A stretch of 64,000 bases of DNA, taken from NCBI GenBank assembly GCA_019120075.1, contig DWVT01000020.1, forward strand, positions 1 through 64,000, read 5' to 3'. The stretch is from Candidatus Mediterraneibacter excrementigallinarum. Its GTDB lineage: Bacteria; Bacillota; Clostridia; Lachnospirales; Lachnospiraceae. The position numbers and the translations under genes are program-made. The notes under the pieces were generated by a model. It made no database searches. It was not told where the DNA came from and worked only from the letters and a program-made list of their open reading frames with translations. Shown here in pieces: positions 18,345 to 26,724 of this stretch (positions within the stretch are counted from its first letter, which is position 1; the number at the start of each line of letters is the position of its first letter).

Positions 18345-18371
18345 ATTGTACCACATCCCTCACAGCTTCAA
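18345..18371 (-). promoter_or_regulatory. Promoter of the LytTR/GHKL pair (extended -10)
   Basis: On the minus strand, TGGTACAAT (extended -10, core 18345-18350) with TTGAAG (18366-18371) 15 bases upstream. The spacer is short, but the TG extension can compensate. Confidence 0.5.
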
Positions 18372-18549
18372 CAGGACTGCGCTGCATCCGCACTGCGAAA
18401 CTTTACATCAGAGGCTCCGTTCTTTACAAAATCTGCATTATCCTCCCAAACATGCCCTGGCAGGCGCAAAACATGACACCCCTTTCCCACAGCCTCCTTC
18501 CGGGCTGTACACTGATGCTGAACACAGTCTTTAAAATTTCCAAGACTTA

Positions 18550-18565
18550 AAAACGCCGGCGTTTT
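18550..18565. promoter_or_regulatory. 16-base perfect palindrome upstream of the ABC transporter
   Basis: AAAACGCCGGCGTTTT lies 14 bases before the ribosome binding site AAAGGTGG of the ABC ATPase gene. It could be an operator or a 5' leader hairpin; the sequence does not decide. Confidence 0.45.
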
Positions 18566-18596
18566 GATGCCGACGAAAAAGAAAGGTGGTATCACT

Positions 18597-19343
18597 ATGC
18601 TATATGTAAGCAGCCTTCACAAATCCTACCGGACCGGTTCCCGGACTTACGAAGTATTAAAAGGCGTCAGCCTGAACGTAGACAAAGGAGAATTCGTAGC
18701 CGTCATGGGTCCCTCCGGTTCCGGGAAGAGTACACTTCTCAACTGTATCTCCTGTTATATTCCTTATGAAAGCGGTCTGATCACCCTGTCCGGCGAGAAG
18801 CTCTCCGGACTCTCCGAGGAAGCTCTGGCAAAAGTACGAAACGAAAAACTGGGCTTTGTCTTTCAGGATTTCATGCTTCTGGACGGCCTCACTGTGCGGG
18901 AGAATATCCTTCTCCCCAGGATCATCCACGGAGAAGTCACGACCGACGGAGAGAGAATTGCGGACCGGCTCATGAAGCTCTTCGGGATCGACTCCATCCG
19001 GGATAAATATCCGGCCGAAATCTCCGGCGGAGAGAAACAGCGCACCGCTGTGGCACGGGCTCTCATCAATAATCCCCTTCTGATCCTCGCCGACGAGCCC
19101 ACCGGGAATCTTGATTCCAGATCCAGCCGTGCAGTCATCAACGCCTTTCTGGAAGCAAGGCATTCCCTGGACGCCACCATCTTTATGGTGACCCACGACA
19201 GCTTCGCGGCATCTTTCTGCGACCGTGTGGTCATCTTAAAAGACGGAACAGTATACCGTACCCTGGAAAGCAAAGGGAGCCGTCCTGAATTCCAGGATCA
19301 GCTCCTCGATACGATCAAAGAAATGAGTGGTGATGATATATGA
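18597..19343 (+). CDS. ABC transporter ATP-binding protein, BceA/MacB type
   Basis: 248 residues from the ATG at 18597 (AAAGGTGG 7 bases upstream). Walker A GPSGSGKSTL, signature ISGGEKQRTAVARAL, Walker B LLILADEPTGNLD and the switch His in MVTHD are all intact. The closest known type is the ATPase that works with a ten-segment FtsX-like permease in bacitracin and lantibiotic detoxification modules. The next gene encodes exactly such a permease and overlaps by 4 bases. Divergence from a LytTR/GHKL pair, rather than the usual OmpR-type BceRS, is unusual. Confidence 0.92.
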   Translation: MLYVSSLHKSYRTGSRTYEVLKGVSLNVDKGEFVAVMGPSGSGKSTLLNCISCYIPYESGLITLSGEKLSGLSEEALAKVRNEKLGFVFQDFMLLDGLTVRENILLPRIIHGEVTTDGERIADRLMKLFGIDSIRDKYPAEISGGEKQRTAVARALINNPLLILADEPTGNLDSRSSRAVINAFLEARHSLDATIFMVTHDSFAASFCDRVVILKDGTVYRTLESKGSRPEFQDQLLDTIKEMSGDDI

Positions 19344-21472
19344 AAACAACATCAATCCGTACAATGAAACAAATCTTTTCCAAACTCCGCAGACATGCAA
19401 AGACAGATTACCGTCTTCTGATCTTGTGCAACTTCATCGCGAACCTTCTGGTCAGCGCGTTTTCCTTCCTGATCTGGTCTTCCACAGTACAGAAGACCTT
19501 TCCGCCCGGAGGCGACAGCATGAAACAGGTCATGATGGTCTTCTGCATTGCCATCTTTGGCTGTCTGGTTTTCACAGTTTACGCCGCCCTTCTCTTCTTC
19601 CGGTATAAATCCCGGGAGATCGGAATCTTCATGGCGTTGGGCGCCGGGAAGCGCTCCCTTGCAGGACAGCTCTTCCGTGAACTGTTCGCCTCCATGTCGG
19701 TTCCCGCTTTGACCGGCATCGTACTGGGTCCGCTGTTCACCCTGGGGATCTGGCAGATCTTCCGGCTTTTTCTCCCGGATAAGGAAGGCACCGTACTTTC
19801 TTTCACTCCGTTCAGCCTGATCATCTGCACAGGATTTCTCGGCGCCTCTCTGCTTTTCTGTTTTCTTTTTGCCATGCGTTTTCTTTCCCGCACCAACATC
19901 CTGGATGTGTTAAATGAGCAGAGAAAGAGTGAGCCTGTCCGGGATGTAAAGTCCTGGTATCTTCCGGCAGGCATCTTTCTTGTCATATTCGGGGCAGCAG
20001 CAGGCTACGGACACCCCTGGTTTTTCAAAGCCGTCTTCGGCATATTCGCTCCGGCATGGGGTAATCTGCTTTATCTTCCGATCCTTCCCGGCATCTATCT
20101 GCTCATCCTCTTTTTCGTCATCCGCGGAAAGAGAAGCAAAAAGCACCCGTACAGAAAGATCATCCCGCGCAGCATGATGAAATTCCAGGGACGGCAGACA
20201 GTCAACAACATGCTCATCATGACTCTCCTGATAGCCGGGGCATGCTTTGCCATGTTCTATATCCCGATGCTCGCCAGTGGTAACCTTTTCGCCACCAATG
20301 CCTGGGAGAAAGATTTTTCCATGCGTCTCCGGGCAGACCAGGATATGCCGGACCGCGAAGAAATCCTGCAGCTTGCAGGTGAATACCGTCTGACGCTGAA
20401 AAACTGGACGGAAGCTCCCATGATCGTCCTCGGAAAAGACGGAACCGGGGAGGACATCGACGAAAACGGAAAATATGTTTATCAATACCGTGAGGTCATT
20501 TCCGACTGTATCGCCATCTCCGCTTCAGGTTACGAGGCTCTGACCGGGGATCATCTTGATCTCTCTCCGGGGATCTACGACGAATGCATAGACCAGAGCA
20601 GCGCCTATGGTCCGGACACCGGGACAACTCTGCTCACCAATATGATTACGGGAGATGCCCTTGACGTCACCTTCGGCACAGTCCATTACTCTCATACTCT
20701 CTCCGGCTTCACGGTCCTGAACGATGAGGATTTCGCCCGGATCTCCAGAGGCCTTGACAATTCCTGGAAGGAGACCTTCGTACAGTTTGACACTGACTCT
20801 CCTTACGGAACTGAAGATGAGTACCGCTTTTCCCAGGCACTCCGGGAACGGCTCGTATCCGCCAGCAGCGGGGCGGGAATGGATTCTTCCTACTACTCCC
20901 GGGCAGCAAAGGCATACTGTGACGAACACGGCGAAACCTACTGGGCAGACAACGAACCCGCCTCTTCCGTCCATTTTTCCCAGGAAGACGCAGATACTTT
21001 CCAGTTCTGGAGCCTGTGGAAATACAAACCGTATTTCCGTGTCATGGAGCAGAATGATTTCTTCATGAACATGGCGATCCTGTTCATGACCTTCCTGTTC
21101 ATGGCCATCGTATGCTATACCGCTGCGCTTATTATCAGCTATACAAGGAGCCTTACCGTGGCTCTTTCCAACCGGCAGGTATATGAGGATTTGATCCGTC
21201 TGGGTGCCGGAAATGAGTTCCGCTTCCGCTCCGTGCGCCAGCAGCTCTCAAAGATCTACTCCCTGCCCACGATCCTCGGCATGACAGCGATCACCCTCTT
21301 CTTCCTGATGATCCTGTTCGCCAACGATGGGCGTATCTCGCTATCCGAGGGCATTGGTCTGGGAGTCTGCCTGGTGATCATGCTGATTCTCGGGATGATC
21401 ATCTGCCTTTTCTACAGGCGGACGCTGAAAACAGTGTGCAGGATGCTGGGTATCAGAACATCCCGCGTTTGA
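19340..21472 (+). CDS. FtsX-like ABC permease, BceB type
   Basis: 710 residues. The N-terminus holds four membrane segments (about 20-250, including FRYKSREIGIFMALGAGKRSLAGQ typical of FtsX domains). Then come a further pair, a large extracellular domain of about 230 residues (about 310-560), and C-terminal membrane segments. This ten-segment layout with one big extracellular loop is that of BceB-type permeases that recognise antimicrobial peptides. It is coupled to the ATPase gene by an ATGA overlap. Its last 20 bases overlap the tail of the convergent nrdG gene. Confidence 0.88.
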   Translation: MKTTSIRTMKQIFSKLRRHAKTDYRLLILCNFIANLLVSAFSFLIWSSTVQKTFPPGGDSMKQVMMVFCIAIFGCLVFTVYAALLFFRYKSREIGIFMALGAGKRSLAGQLFRELFASMSVPALTGIVLGPLFTLGIWQIFRLFLPDKEGTVLSFTPFSLIICTGFLGASLLFCFLFAMRFLSRTNILDVLNEQRKSEPVRDVKSWYLPAGIFLVIFGAAAGYGHPWFFKAVFGIFAPAWGNLLYLPILPGIYLLILFFVIRGKRSKKHPYRKIIPRSMMKFQGRQTVNNMLIMTLLIAGACFAMFYIPMLASGNLFATNAWEKDFSMRLRADQDMPDREEILQLAGEYRLTLKNWTEAPMIVLGKDGTGEDIDENGKYVYQYREVISDCIAISASGYEALTGDHLDLSPGIYDECIDQSSAYGPDTGTTLLTNMITGDALDVTFGTVHYSHTLSGFTVLNDEDFARISRGLDNSWKETFVQFDTDSPYGTEDEYRFSQALRERLVSASSGAGMDSSYYSRAAKAYCDEHGETYWADNEPASSVHFSQEDADTFQFWSLWKYKPYFRVMEQNDFFMNMAILFMTFLFMAIVCYTAALIISYTRSLTVALSNRQVYEDLIRLGAGNEFRFRSVRQQLSKIYSLPTILGMTAITLFFLMILFANDGRISLSEGIGLGVCLVIMLILGMIICLFYRRTLKTVCRMLGIRTSRV

Positions 21473-21995
21473 TCTTCTGCTCCCACAACACAATCTCTCC
21501 GCTGTCCATGCTTTTCTTCACATCAATCACCCGCTGATTGGAAGAGCCCCGGAATACAAGGGTGATATCCTTAAGCGATTCCACAAACCGGCCGTCTACC
21601 AGGATATCGAGCATGGACAGCATCTCATCGGTCCACTCACACCTTGCACGGCTCTCCCCGAGCAGTTCTTTATCAAAAAGATATCCGCTGTAGCACCAGA
21701 TGGTCTTCTCCGGATATCTTTCTCTTACTTTTCTGAGAAACGGGACAAGCACAGCCTGATTCTGAGGTTCAAAAGGCTCCCCTCCAAGCAGGGACAGCCC
21801 GTTGATATAACCGGGCTCCAGAGCTTTTAACAGTTCGTCTTCCGTTTCCTTCGTAAACTCTTTTCCATAACAGAAGTCCCAGGTCTCTCTGTTAAAGCAC
21901 CCGGGACAGTGATGAGTACATCCGGAAACGAAGAGGGAGACTCTCACTCCCTCCCCGTTCGCGATGTCACATTTCTTGATTTCTCCGTAATACAT
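21453..21995 (-). CDS. nrdG: Anaerobic ribonucleotide reductase activating protein
   Basis: 180 residues, the normal length. The radical SAM motif CTHHCPGCFNRETWDF is present, as are the NrdG-typical GGEPFEPQN and the C-terminal SNQRVIDV. The enzyme reduces S-adenosylmethionine to generate the glycyl radical on NrdD. It follows nrdD by 60 bases in the same orientation, so the two are co-transcribed. The last codons overlap the tail of the convergent ABC permease gene. Confidence 0.95.
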   Translation of the reverse strand: MYYGEIKKCDIANGEGVRVSLFVSGCTHHCPGCFNRETWDFCYGKEFTKETEDELLKALEPGYINGLSLLGGEPFEPQNQAVLVPFLRKVRERYPEKTIWCYSGYLFDKELLGESRARCEWTDEMLSMLDILVDGRFVESLKDITLVFRGSSNQRVIDVKKSMDSGEIVLWEQKIKRGMF

Positions 21996-22055
21996 CTTTT
22001 TCGTTTCCTGTTCTCTTATGCTGGACGCGCTTACTGTGAATAGTAATGCTGTATC

Positions 22056-24215
22056 CTACAGATGCAGCACCCTTTCCTTGATTTCCTGTGTCCTTCCCTG
22101 ATTCCAGAACTGTGTACCGATGTATCCACAGGTACGTCTCGCCACATTCAGGGTGTTCTGATCACGGTTTCCGCAGTGAGGGCATTCCCACTCCAGTTTT
22201 CCGTCTTCCCCCGTTACGATCTTGATCTCTCCGTCGTATCCGCACGCCTGGCAGTAATCACTCTTTGTGTTCAGTTCCGCGTACATGATATTGTCATAAA
22301 TGAACCGGATGACCTGAAGCACCGCCGGGATATTATCCTGCATATCCGGCACCTCCACATAGCTGATGGCTCCTCCGGTGGAAAGGGCCTGGAACTGAGA
22401 CTCAAATTTCAGCTTGGAGAACGCGTCGATCTCCTCCGCCACGTTAACGTGGTAGCTGTTGGTGATATAACTCTTGTCCGTCACCCCCGGAATGATACCG
22501 AACCGCTTCTGAAGGCATTTTGCAAACTTGTATGTTGTACTTTCGATGGGAGATCCGTAAATGCTGAACGCGATGTTTGTCTCCTCTTTCCACTTGTCAC
22601 AGGCATCGTTCATATGCTGCATTACTTCCAGGGCAAACGGTGTCGCTTCCGGATCCGTATGCGACTTTCCTGTCATGTACTTCACACACTCATACAGTCC
22701 GGCATATCCCAGAGAAATGGAAGAATATCCGCCATAGAGCAGCTTGTCGATGGGTTCTCCCTTCTTCAGACGAGCCAGCGCTCCGTACTGCCACAGGATC
22801 GGCGCCGCGTCCGAGAGCGTCCCCTTCAATCTGTTATGCCTGCACATCAGAGCACGGTAGCACAGGTTCAGTCTCTCGTCAAATACCTTCCAGAACTTTT
22901 CCTTGTCTCCGCCCGATGAAAGCGCCACATCTACCAGATTGATGGTGACCACGCCCTGGTTGAACCTTCCGTAGAACTTATAGTTCCCGTTCTCGTCCTT
23001 CCATGGATTCAGTGCGCTCCTGCAGCCCATCACAGGGAAGCAGTTTCCTTCTTTTAATTCTTTCATCTTCTTCTCAGAGATATAGTCCGGAACAAGCCGC
23101 TTTGCCGTACACTTTGCCGCAAGCTCTGTCAGGTAGTAGTATGGCTGCCCCTCCTCGATATTGTCCTCCTCAAGGACATAGATCAGTTTCGGGAATGCCG
23201 GCGTAACCCAGACGCCCGCCTCATTCTTCACGCCCTGATAGCGCTGCTTCAGCGTCTCCTCGATGATCATGGCAAGATCTTTCTTCTCCGCCTCGCTCTT
23301 CGCCTCGTTCAGATACATGAACACGGTCAGGAAAGGTGCCTGTCCGTTGGTCGTCATCAGAGTGATCACCTGATATTCAATGGTCTGGACTCCCTTTGTG
23401 ATCTCCCTTTTCAGCCTGCGTTCTACAATCTCATGGAGCACTTCCTTCGGATACTCCATTCCCACCAGTTCCATCTCCTGGAGCACTTCTGTGCGGATCT
23501 TCTCTCTGGACACCTGGACAAAAGGCGCAAGATGCGCCAGGGAAATGCTCTGTCCGCCGTACTGGTTGCTGGCCACCTGAGCGATGATCTGGGTCGCGAT
23601 GTTGCAGGCTGTTGAAAAGCTGTGCGGTTTCTCGATCATGGTCCCGCTGATGACCGTTCCATTCTGGAGCATATCCTCCAGGTTGACCAGATCACAGTTG
23701 TGCATGTGCTGTGCATAATAATCGGAATCATGGAAATGGATGATCCCCGCTTTGTCCGCCTCGACGATATCCTCCGGAAGGAGCATCCTCTGTGTCAGGT
23801 CACGGCTGACCTCTCCCGCCATGTAGTCTCTCTGCACACTGTTGACCGCCGGGTTCTTATTGGAGTTTTCCTGCTTCACATCCTCGTTGTTGCACTCGAT
23901 CAGCGAAAGGATACGGTTGTCCGTAGTGTTCGCCCGGCGAACGAGGGAGCGTTTGTAACGGTATCTCACATAACTTCTCGCCAGGTCAAAAGCCCCTGTC
24001 GCCATGATCTGATTCTCCACCATATCCTGGATCTCCTCCACGGATACGGCACGGTTCAGTTTATTACATTTAAATTCCACATATTCCGCGATGTCCTCGA
24101 TCTGACCGTCACTGAGGCTTCTGTTCTCAGCGTTTGTATCCGCCTTTGTGACCGCGGTGATGATCTTTTTAATATCAAATACTTCTTCCGAGCCATTTCT
24201 CTTGATAATCTTCAT
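22056..24215 (-). CDS. nrdD: Anaerobic (class III) ribonucleoside-triphosphate reductase
   Basis: 719 residues. An N-terminal ATP-cone allosteric domain (IIKRNGSEEVFDIKKI) precedes the glycyl-radical barrel. A zinc site near the C-terminus (CQACGYDGEI ... CPHCGNRD) and the glycyl-radical motif RRTCGYIGTQFWNQGR close the protein. It makes deoxyribonucleotides without oxygen, with NrdG as activase. AGGAGAA precedes the start. The promoter at 24255-24283 overlaps a pair of NrdR-like boxes, so repression by NrdR at high dATP is likely. Confidence 0.97.
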   Translation of the reverse strand: MKIIKRNGSEEVFDIKKIITAVTKADTNAENRSLSDGQIEDIAEYVEFKCNKLNRAVSVEEIQDMVENQIMATGAFDLARSYVRYRYKRSLVRRANTTDNRILSLIECNNEDVKQENSNKNPAVNSVQRDYMAGEVSRDLTQRMLLPEDIVEADKAGIIHFHDSDYYAQHMHNCDLVNLEDMLQNGTVISGTMIEKPHSFSTACNIATQIIAQVASNQYGGQSISLAHLAPFVQVSREKIRTEVLQEMELVGMEYPKEVLHEIVERRLKREITKGVQTIEYQVITLMTTNGQAPFLTVFMYLNEAKSEAEKKDLAMIIEETLKQRYQGVKNEAGVWVTPAFPKLIYVLEEDNIEEGQPYYYLTELAAKCTAKRLVPDYISEKKMKELKEGNCFPVMGCRSALNPWKDENGNYKFYGRFNQGVVTINLVDVALSSGGDKEKFWKVFDERLNLCYRALMCRHNRLKGTLSDAAPILWQYGALARLKKGEPIDKLLYGGYSSISLGYAGLYECVKYMTGKSHTDPEATPFALEVMQHMNDACDKWKEETNIAFSIYGSPIESTTYKFAKCLQKRFGIIPGVTDKSYITNSYHVNVAEEIDAFSKLKFESQFQALSTGGAISYVEVPDMQDNIPAVLQVIRFIYDNIMYAELNTKSDYCQACGYDGEIKIVTGEDGKLEWECPHCGNRDQNTLNVARRTCGYIGTQFWNQGRTQEIKERVLHL

Positions 24216-24254
24216 TCTGATATTCTCCTATTGTATCAATTTGGTACAGGCATT

Positions 24255-24283
24255 ATTCTAATACAAAATGTAGTGTTTGGCAA
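24255..24283 (-). promoter_or_regulatory. nrdDG promoter
   Basis: TTGCCA (24278-24283) and TAGAAT (24255-24260) on the minus strand, 17-base spacer, about 40 bases before the nrdD start. Confidence 0.65.
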
Positions 24284-24307
24284 TCCCAAAAACACACCAT
24301 CATGTAT
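24261..24307 (-). promoter_or_regulatory. Two NrdR-like boxes spaced 15 bases apart
   Basis: Read on the minus strand, ACACTACATTTTGTAT (24261-24276) and ATACATGATGGTGTGT (24292-24307) match the NrdR box pattern ACACTATATCTAGTGT, as I recall it, at about 12 and 9 of 16 positions. The gap of exactly 15 bases is the spacing of known tandem NrdR boxes. The proximal box fills the promoter spacer, where binding would block RNA polymerase. Confidence 0.6.
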
Positions 24308-24375
24308 TTTCAGAACAAACGCCGCATTTTCAGAGAATTTCTTTTTCCGGAAACATTTCACAGATTCTGTTATAT

Positions 24376-24417
24376 AAAAACAGACAGGAAGTTGAATTTT
24401 CTGTCACTTCCTGTCTG
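24376..24417 (-). terminator. Terminator of the ZIP transporter gene
   Basis: CAGACAGGAAGT and its exact complement (24381-24392 and 24406-24417) form a 12-bp stem with a 13-base loop, followed on the minus strand by TTTTT. On the plus strand a T-run also follows after a few bases. Confidence 0.8.
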
Positions 24418-24491
24418 AACGACTTTTTTCCCTTATTCGGCTGTTCTCCAACTTTTTATTTCAGAAATATTCTGACAACGGCCGTTCCCTT

Positions 24492-25274
24492 CTATCCCAG
24501 CGCCACATCCAGGATCATCATGAGTGTAAAACCAAGGGCGACTCCCACCGTGCCGATATTGGAATGGGCTCCGGTCTGAGCCTCCGGGATCAGTTCCTCT
24601 ACCACTACATAGATCATTGCTCCTGCCGCAAAGGCAAGGAGATAAGGAAGAAGCGGGACCACCAGCCCGGTCAGAAGGATTGTCAGGAACGCCGCAACAG
24701 GCTCCACAATCCCGGACAACGCGCCGTATACAAAGGCTCTTTTTCTCGAAATCCCCTGTCCTTTCAAAGGCATGGAAATGATCGCCCCCTCAGGAAAGTT
24801 CTGGATCGCGATCCCCACGGAAAGCGTGAACGCCCCGGCGAGAGTCATCGCAGTATTTCCGGTCATGGCTCCGGCGAAGGTAACGCCCACTGCCATTCCC
24901 TCAGGGATATTATGGAGCGTCACTGCAAGGACAAGCATGGTTGTTTTTTTTAAATGGGAGGGCATTCCCTCCGGCTTCTCTTCCGTAAAATGAAGATGAG
25001 GCGTCAGTGTGTCAAGGATGAGCAGGAAGCCCATTCCCAGCAGAAAGCCTGCCGCTGCGGGGATCCATGCGATCCCTCCCGCCTCCTCCGACATATCGAT
25101 CGCCGGGATAAGCAGGGACCACACAGATGCCGCGATCATCACTCCTGACGCGAATCCCAGAAGAAGCTTCTGAAGTTTCTGGTTCATCTCCTTTTTCATA
25201 AAAAATACCATTGCCGCCCCCAGGGCAGTTCCTGCAAATGGTATCAGGATCCCGAATAATATGTTTTTATCCAT
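24492..25274 (-). CDS. ZIP-family metal transporter (ZupT-like)
   Basis: 260 residues with about eight membrane segments. The paired metal-binding helices carry HNIPEGMAVGV and QNFPEGAIIS, the hallmark of ZIP proteins, and a later EELIPEAQ. The loop after segment 3 has HLHFTEEKPEG. It imports divalent cations such as zinc or iron; specificity cannot be read from the sequence. It has its own promoter (25378-25407) that overlaps the stop codon of the flavodoxin gene, and its own terminator at 24376-24417. Confidence 0.92.
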   Translation of the reverse strand: MDKNILFGILIPFAGTALGAAMVFFMKKEMNQKLQKLLLGFASGVMIAASVWSLLIPAIDMSEEAGGIAWIPAAAGFLLGMGFLLILDTLTPHLHFTEEKPEGMPSHLKKTTMLVLAVTLHNIPEGMAVGVTFAGAMTGNTAMTLAGAFTLSVGIAIQNFPEGAIISMPLKGQGISRKRAFVYGALSGIVEPVAAFLTILLTGLVVPLLPYLLAFAAGAMIYVVVEELIPEAQTGAHSNIGTVGVALGFTLMMILDVALG

Positions 25275-25377
25275 CTTTTCTCTCCCTCTGATGCCCCCTC
25301 GAAGCAGTATGCATGGCTGCAGACCGCTTTTACTGGAAAGGGACTTCTTTTATTGTTCATTTTTTACCGCTGCTCTT

Positions 25378-25407
25378 ATGATATGCATCAGAGGGAGTTT
25401 TTGTCAA
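25378..25407 (-). promoter_or_regulatory. Promoter of the ZIP transporter gene
   Basis: Consensus TTGACA (25402-25407) and TATCAT (25378-25383) on the minus strand with an 18-base spacer. The -35 element contains the stop codon of the upstream flavodoxin gene. Confidence 0.7.
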
Positions 25408-25832
25408 CGATTCTCCGCCAGTTCTTTTCCCGCGGCGCGGCATTCTTCCAGCGTCTCCTCGTCAGGAGCCTCATTGGCGATAATCCCTTCTTCCCTGACG
25501 AGCACTGCTCCGGCTTCCTTCATGCGCTGTGCCCAGTCTCTCATCCACTCTCCGTCTCCCCACCCGTAGGATCCGAAAAGAAGGATCTTTTTTCCAGATA
25601 CCAGAGGTTCCAGCTCCGCAACGAAAGGTTCCATTTCGGACTCCTCCAGCTGCTCCGCGCCCATAGACGGGCAGCCCAGGGCAAATGACTCCTCCCCCGA
25701 AAGTGCTCCTGCGTCAGCTTCCGATACTTCCATCACCGCAGCATCAGCGCCCGCTTCCCGGATTCCTTCTGCGACAGCCTCCGCCATTGCCTGAGTGTTT
25801 CCTGTTCCGCTCCAGTAAACTACTGATATACT
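25404..25832 (-). CDS. Flavodoxin
   Basis: 142 residues from the ATG at 25830-25832, which has GGAGGA 7 bases upstream; a longer frame exists but lacks a site. The FMN phosphate loop WSGTGNTQAMAEAV and the second FMN loop LFGSYGWGDGEWM are intact. It is a soluble one-electron carrier that replaces ferredoxin under iron shortage. The DUF3793 gene upstream with a Fur-like box fits such a role. Confidence 0.93.
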   Translation of the reverse strand, partial: SISVVYWSGTGNTQAMAEAVAEGIREAGADAAVMEVSEADAGALSGEESFALGCPSMGAEQLEESEMEPFVAELEPLVSGKKILLFGSYGWGDGEWMRDWAQRMKEAGAVLVREEGIIANEAPDEETLEECRAAGKELAENR

Positions 25833-25915
25833 CATCTTATTCTCCTCCGTTTTCATTCCGGCTTCTGCCGGTGTTTCTTTCTGCGGTCCTTTTATCCCGC
25901 TGTCCTGACCCACAT

Positions 25916-26503
25916 CTACAGAGCAATCTCCCGAATGCTCTTTCCGGTCAGAAATTCATTCACCGCGCAGTCTTTTGCACGGTCATATCTATTGAAGATC
26001 ATTTTCGCAGCCGGAACATTGCCGTACACCTTCCAGTACCCGGTCATAAGAGCCCCTTTTCCCCTGTTCCGTATAAAGCCTATGACGTCTCCCGCCGGAT
26101 AACCGAGAAAAGCCCCGATCTCGTGCGGAAATCCTATTCCCTGCTCCGCGCATTCCTCTACCCTGTGCGCCAGTCTTTCCAGCATCTCCTCCAGATCCAT
26201 GGAACTGTATCCATATTCACGGATCAAAGATCGCACCTCCGGTCTGTTCAGGTATGCTTCCAGTTCTTTCGGGCGGTAAAAAAGGACAAGGCATCTGCCC
26301 CCGGATTCTGAAAGCCGGTGATACTCTATGCCCAGACCATCAAGGAGTTCTCCCAGCGATGTGTAGAGCTGCGAATCCACGGTTATGACACAGGATACTT
26401 TCAACCCTTTCAGAAACGGCGCACACTGAAGTACGACCTGAAACCCGAGGCGTATCCGTCTGTCACTGTTTTTTAAGAAATAAGACAATACTTCTGCCGG
26501 CAT
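25916..26503 (-). CDS. DUF3793 family protein
   Basis: 195 residues, soluble, no signal peptide. The pattern of the family is visible: CVITVDSQLYTSLGELLDGLGIEYHRL, LVLFYRPKELEAYL, and GFPHEIGAFLGYPAGDVIGFIRNRG, ending in a short basic tail. The function is unknown. It is commonly found beside flavodoxin and iron-regulated genes in Clostridia. Here it starts a unit with flavodoxin and has a Fur-like box in its 5' region, so a role under iron limitation is a reasonable inference. Confidence 0.85.
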   Translation of the reverse strand: MPAEVLSYFLKNSDRRIRLGFQVVLQCAPFLKGLKVSCVITVDSQLYTSLGELLDGLGIEYHRLSESGGRCLVLFYRPKELEAYLNRPEVRSLIREYGYSSMDLEEMLERLAHRVEECAEQGIGFPHEIGAFLGYPAGDVIGFIRNRGKGALMTGYWKVYGNVPAAKMIFNRYDRAKDCAVNEFLTGKSIREIAL

Positions 26504-26520
26504 TGCTCCCTCCTTTTATT

Positions 26521-26537
26521 TTGAGAATGATTTTCAA
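26521..26537. promoter_or_regulatory. Fur-like box upstream of the DUF3793-flavodoxin genes
   Basis: TTGAGAAT-G-ATTTTCAA is an 8-1-8 inverted repeat with one mismatch, close to the Fur consensus half-site pattern. It lies between the -10 element and the ribosome binding site of the DUF3793 gene, where a bound repressor would block transcription. Confidence 0.6.
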
Positions 26538-26546
26538 CTGCTAAAA

Positions 26547-26575
26547 ATACTATCATATCATGATACTTTTTTCAA
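26547..26575 (-). promoter_or_regulatory. Promoter of the DUF3793-flavodoxin unit
   Basis: TTGAAA (26570-26575) and TAGTAT (26547-26552) on the minus strand with a 17-base spacer. Confidence 0.6.
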
Positions 26576-26632
26576 TACAGTTTTTGATAACATTTCTCAA
26601 AATTTATTTTTTGTTTTTTATCCTTTTTTTAG

Positions 26633-26661
26633 TTGTTCCCCACATTGCTTTAGTGTATAAT
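26633..26661 (+). promoter_or_regulatory. Promoter of the small P-loop gene, with a downstream palindrome
   Basis: TTGTTC (26633-26638) and consensus TATAAT (26656-26661), 17-base spacer. A 12-base perfect palindrome TGAGAATTCTCA at 26683-26694 follows in the leader and is a candidate operator. Confidence 0.7.
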
Positions 26662-26724
26662 GGATTTAAGATATTTGAGAGGTGAGAATTCTCAAACAAT
26701 ACATACATAAAGGAGAGATTCGCC

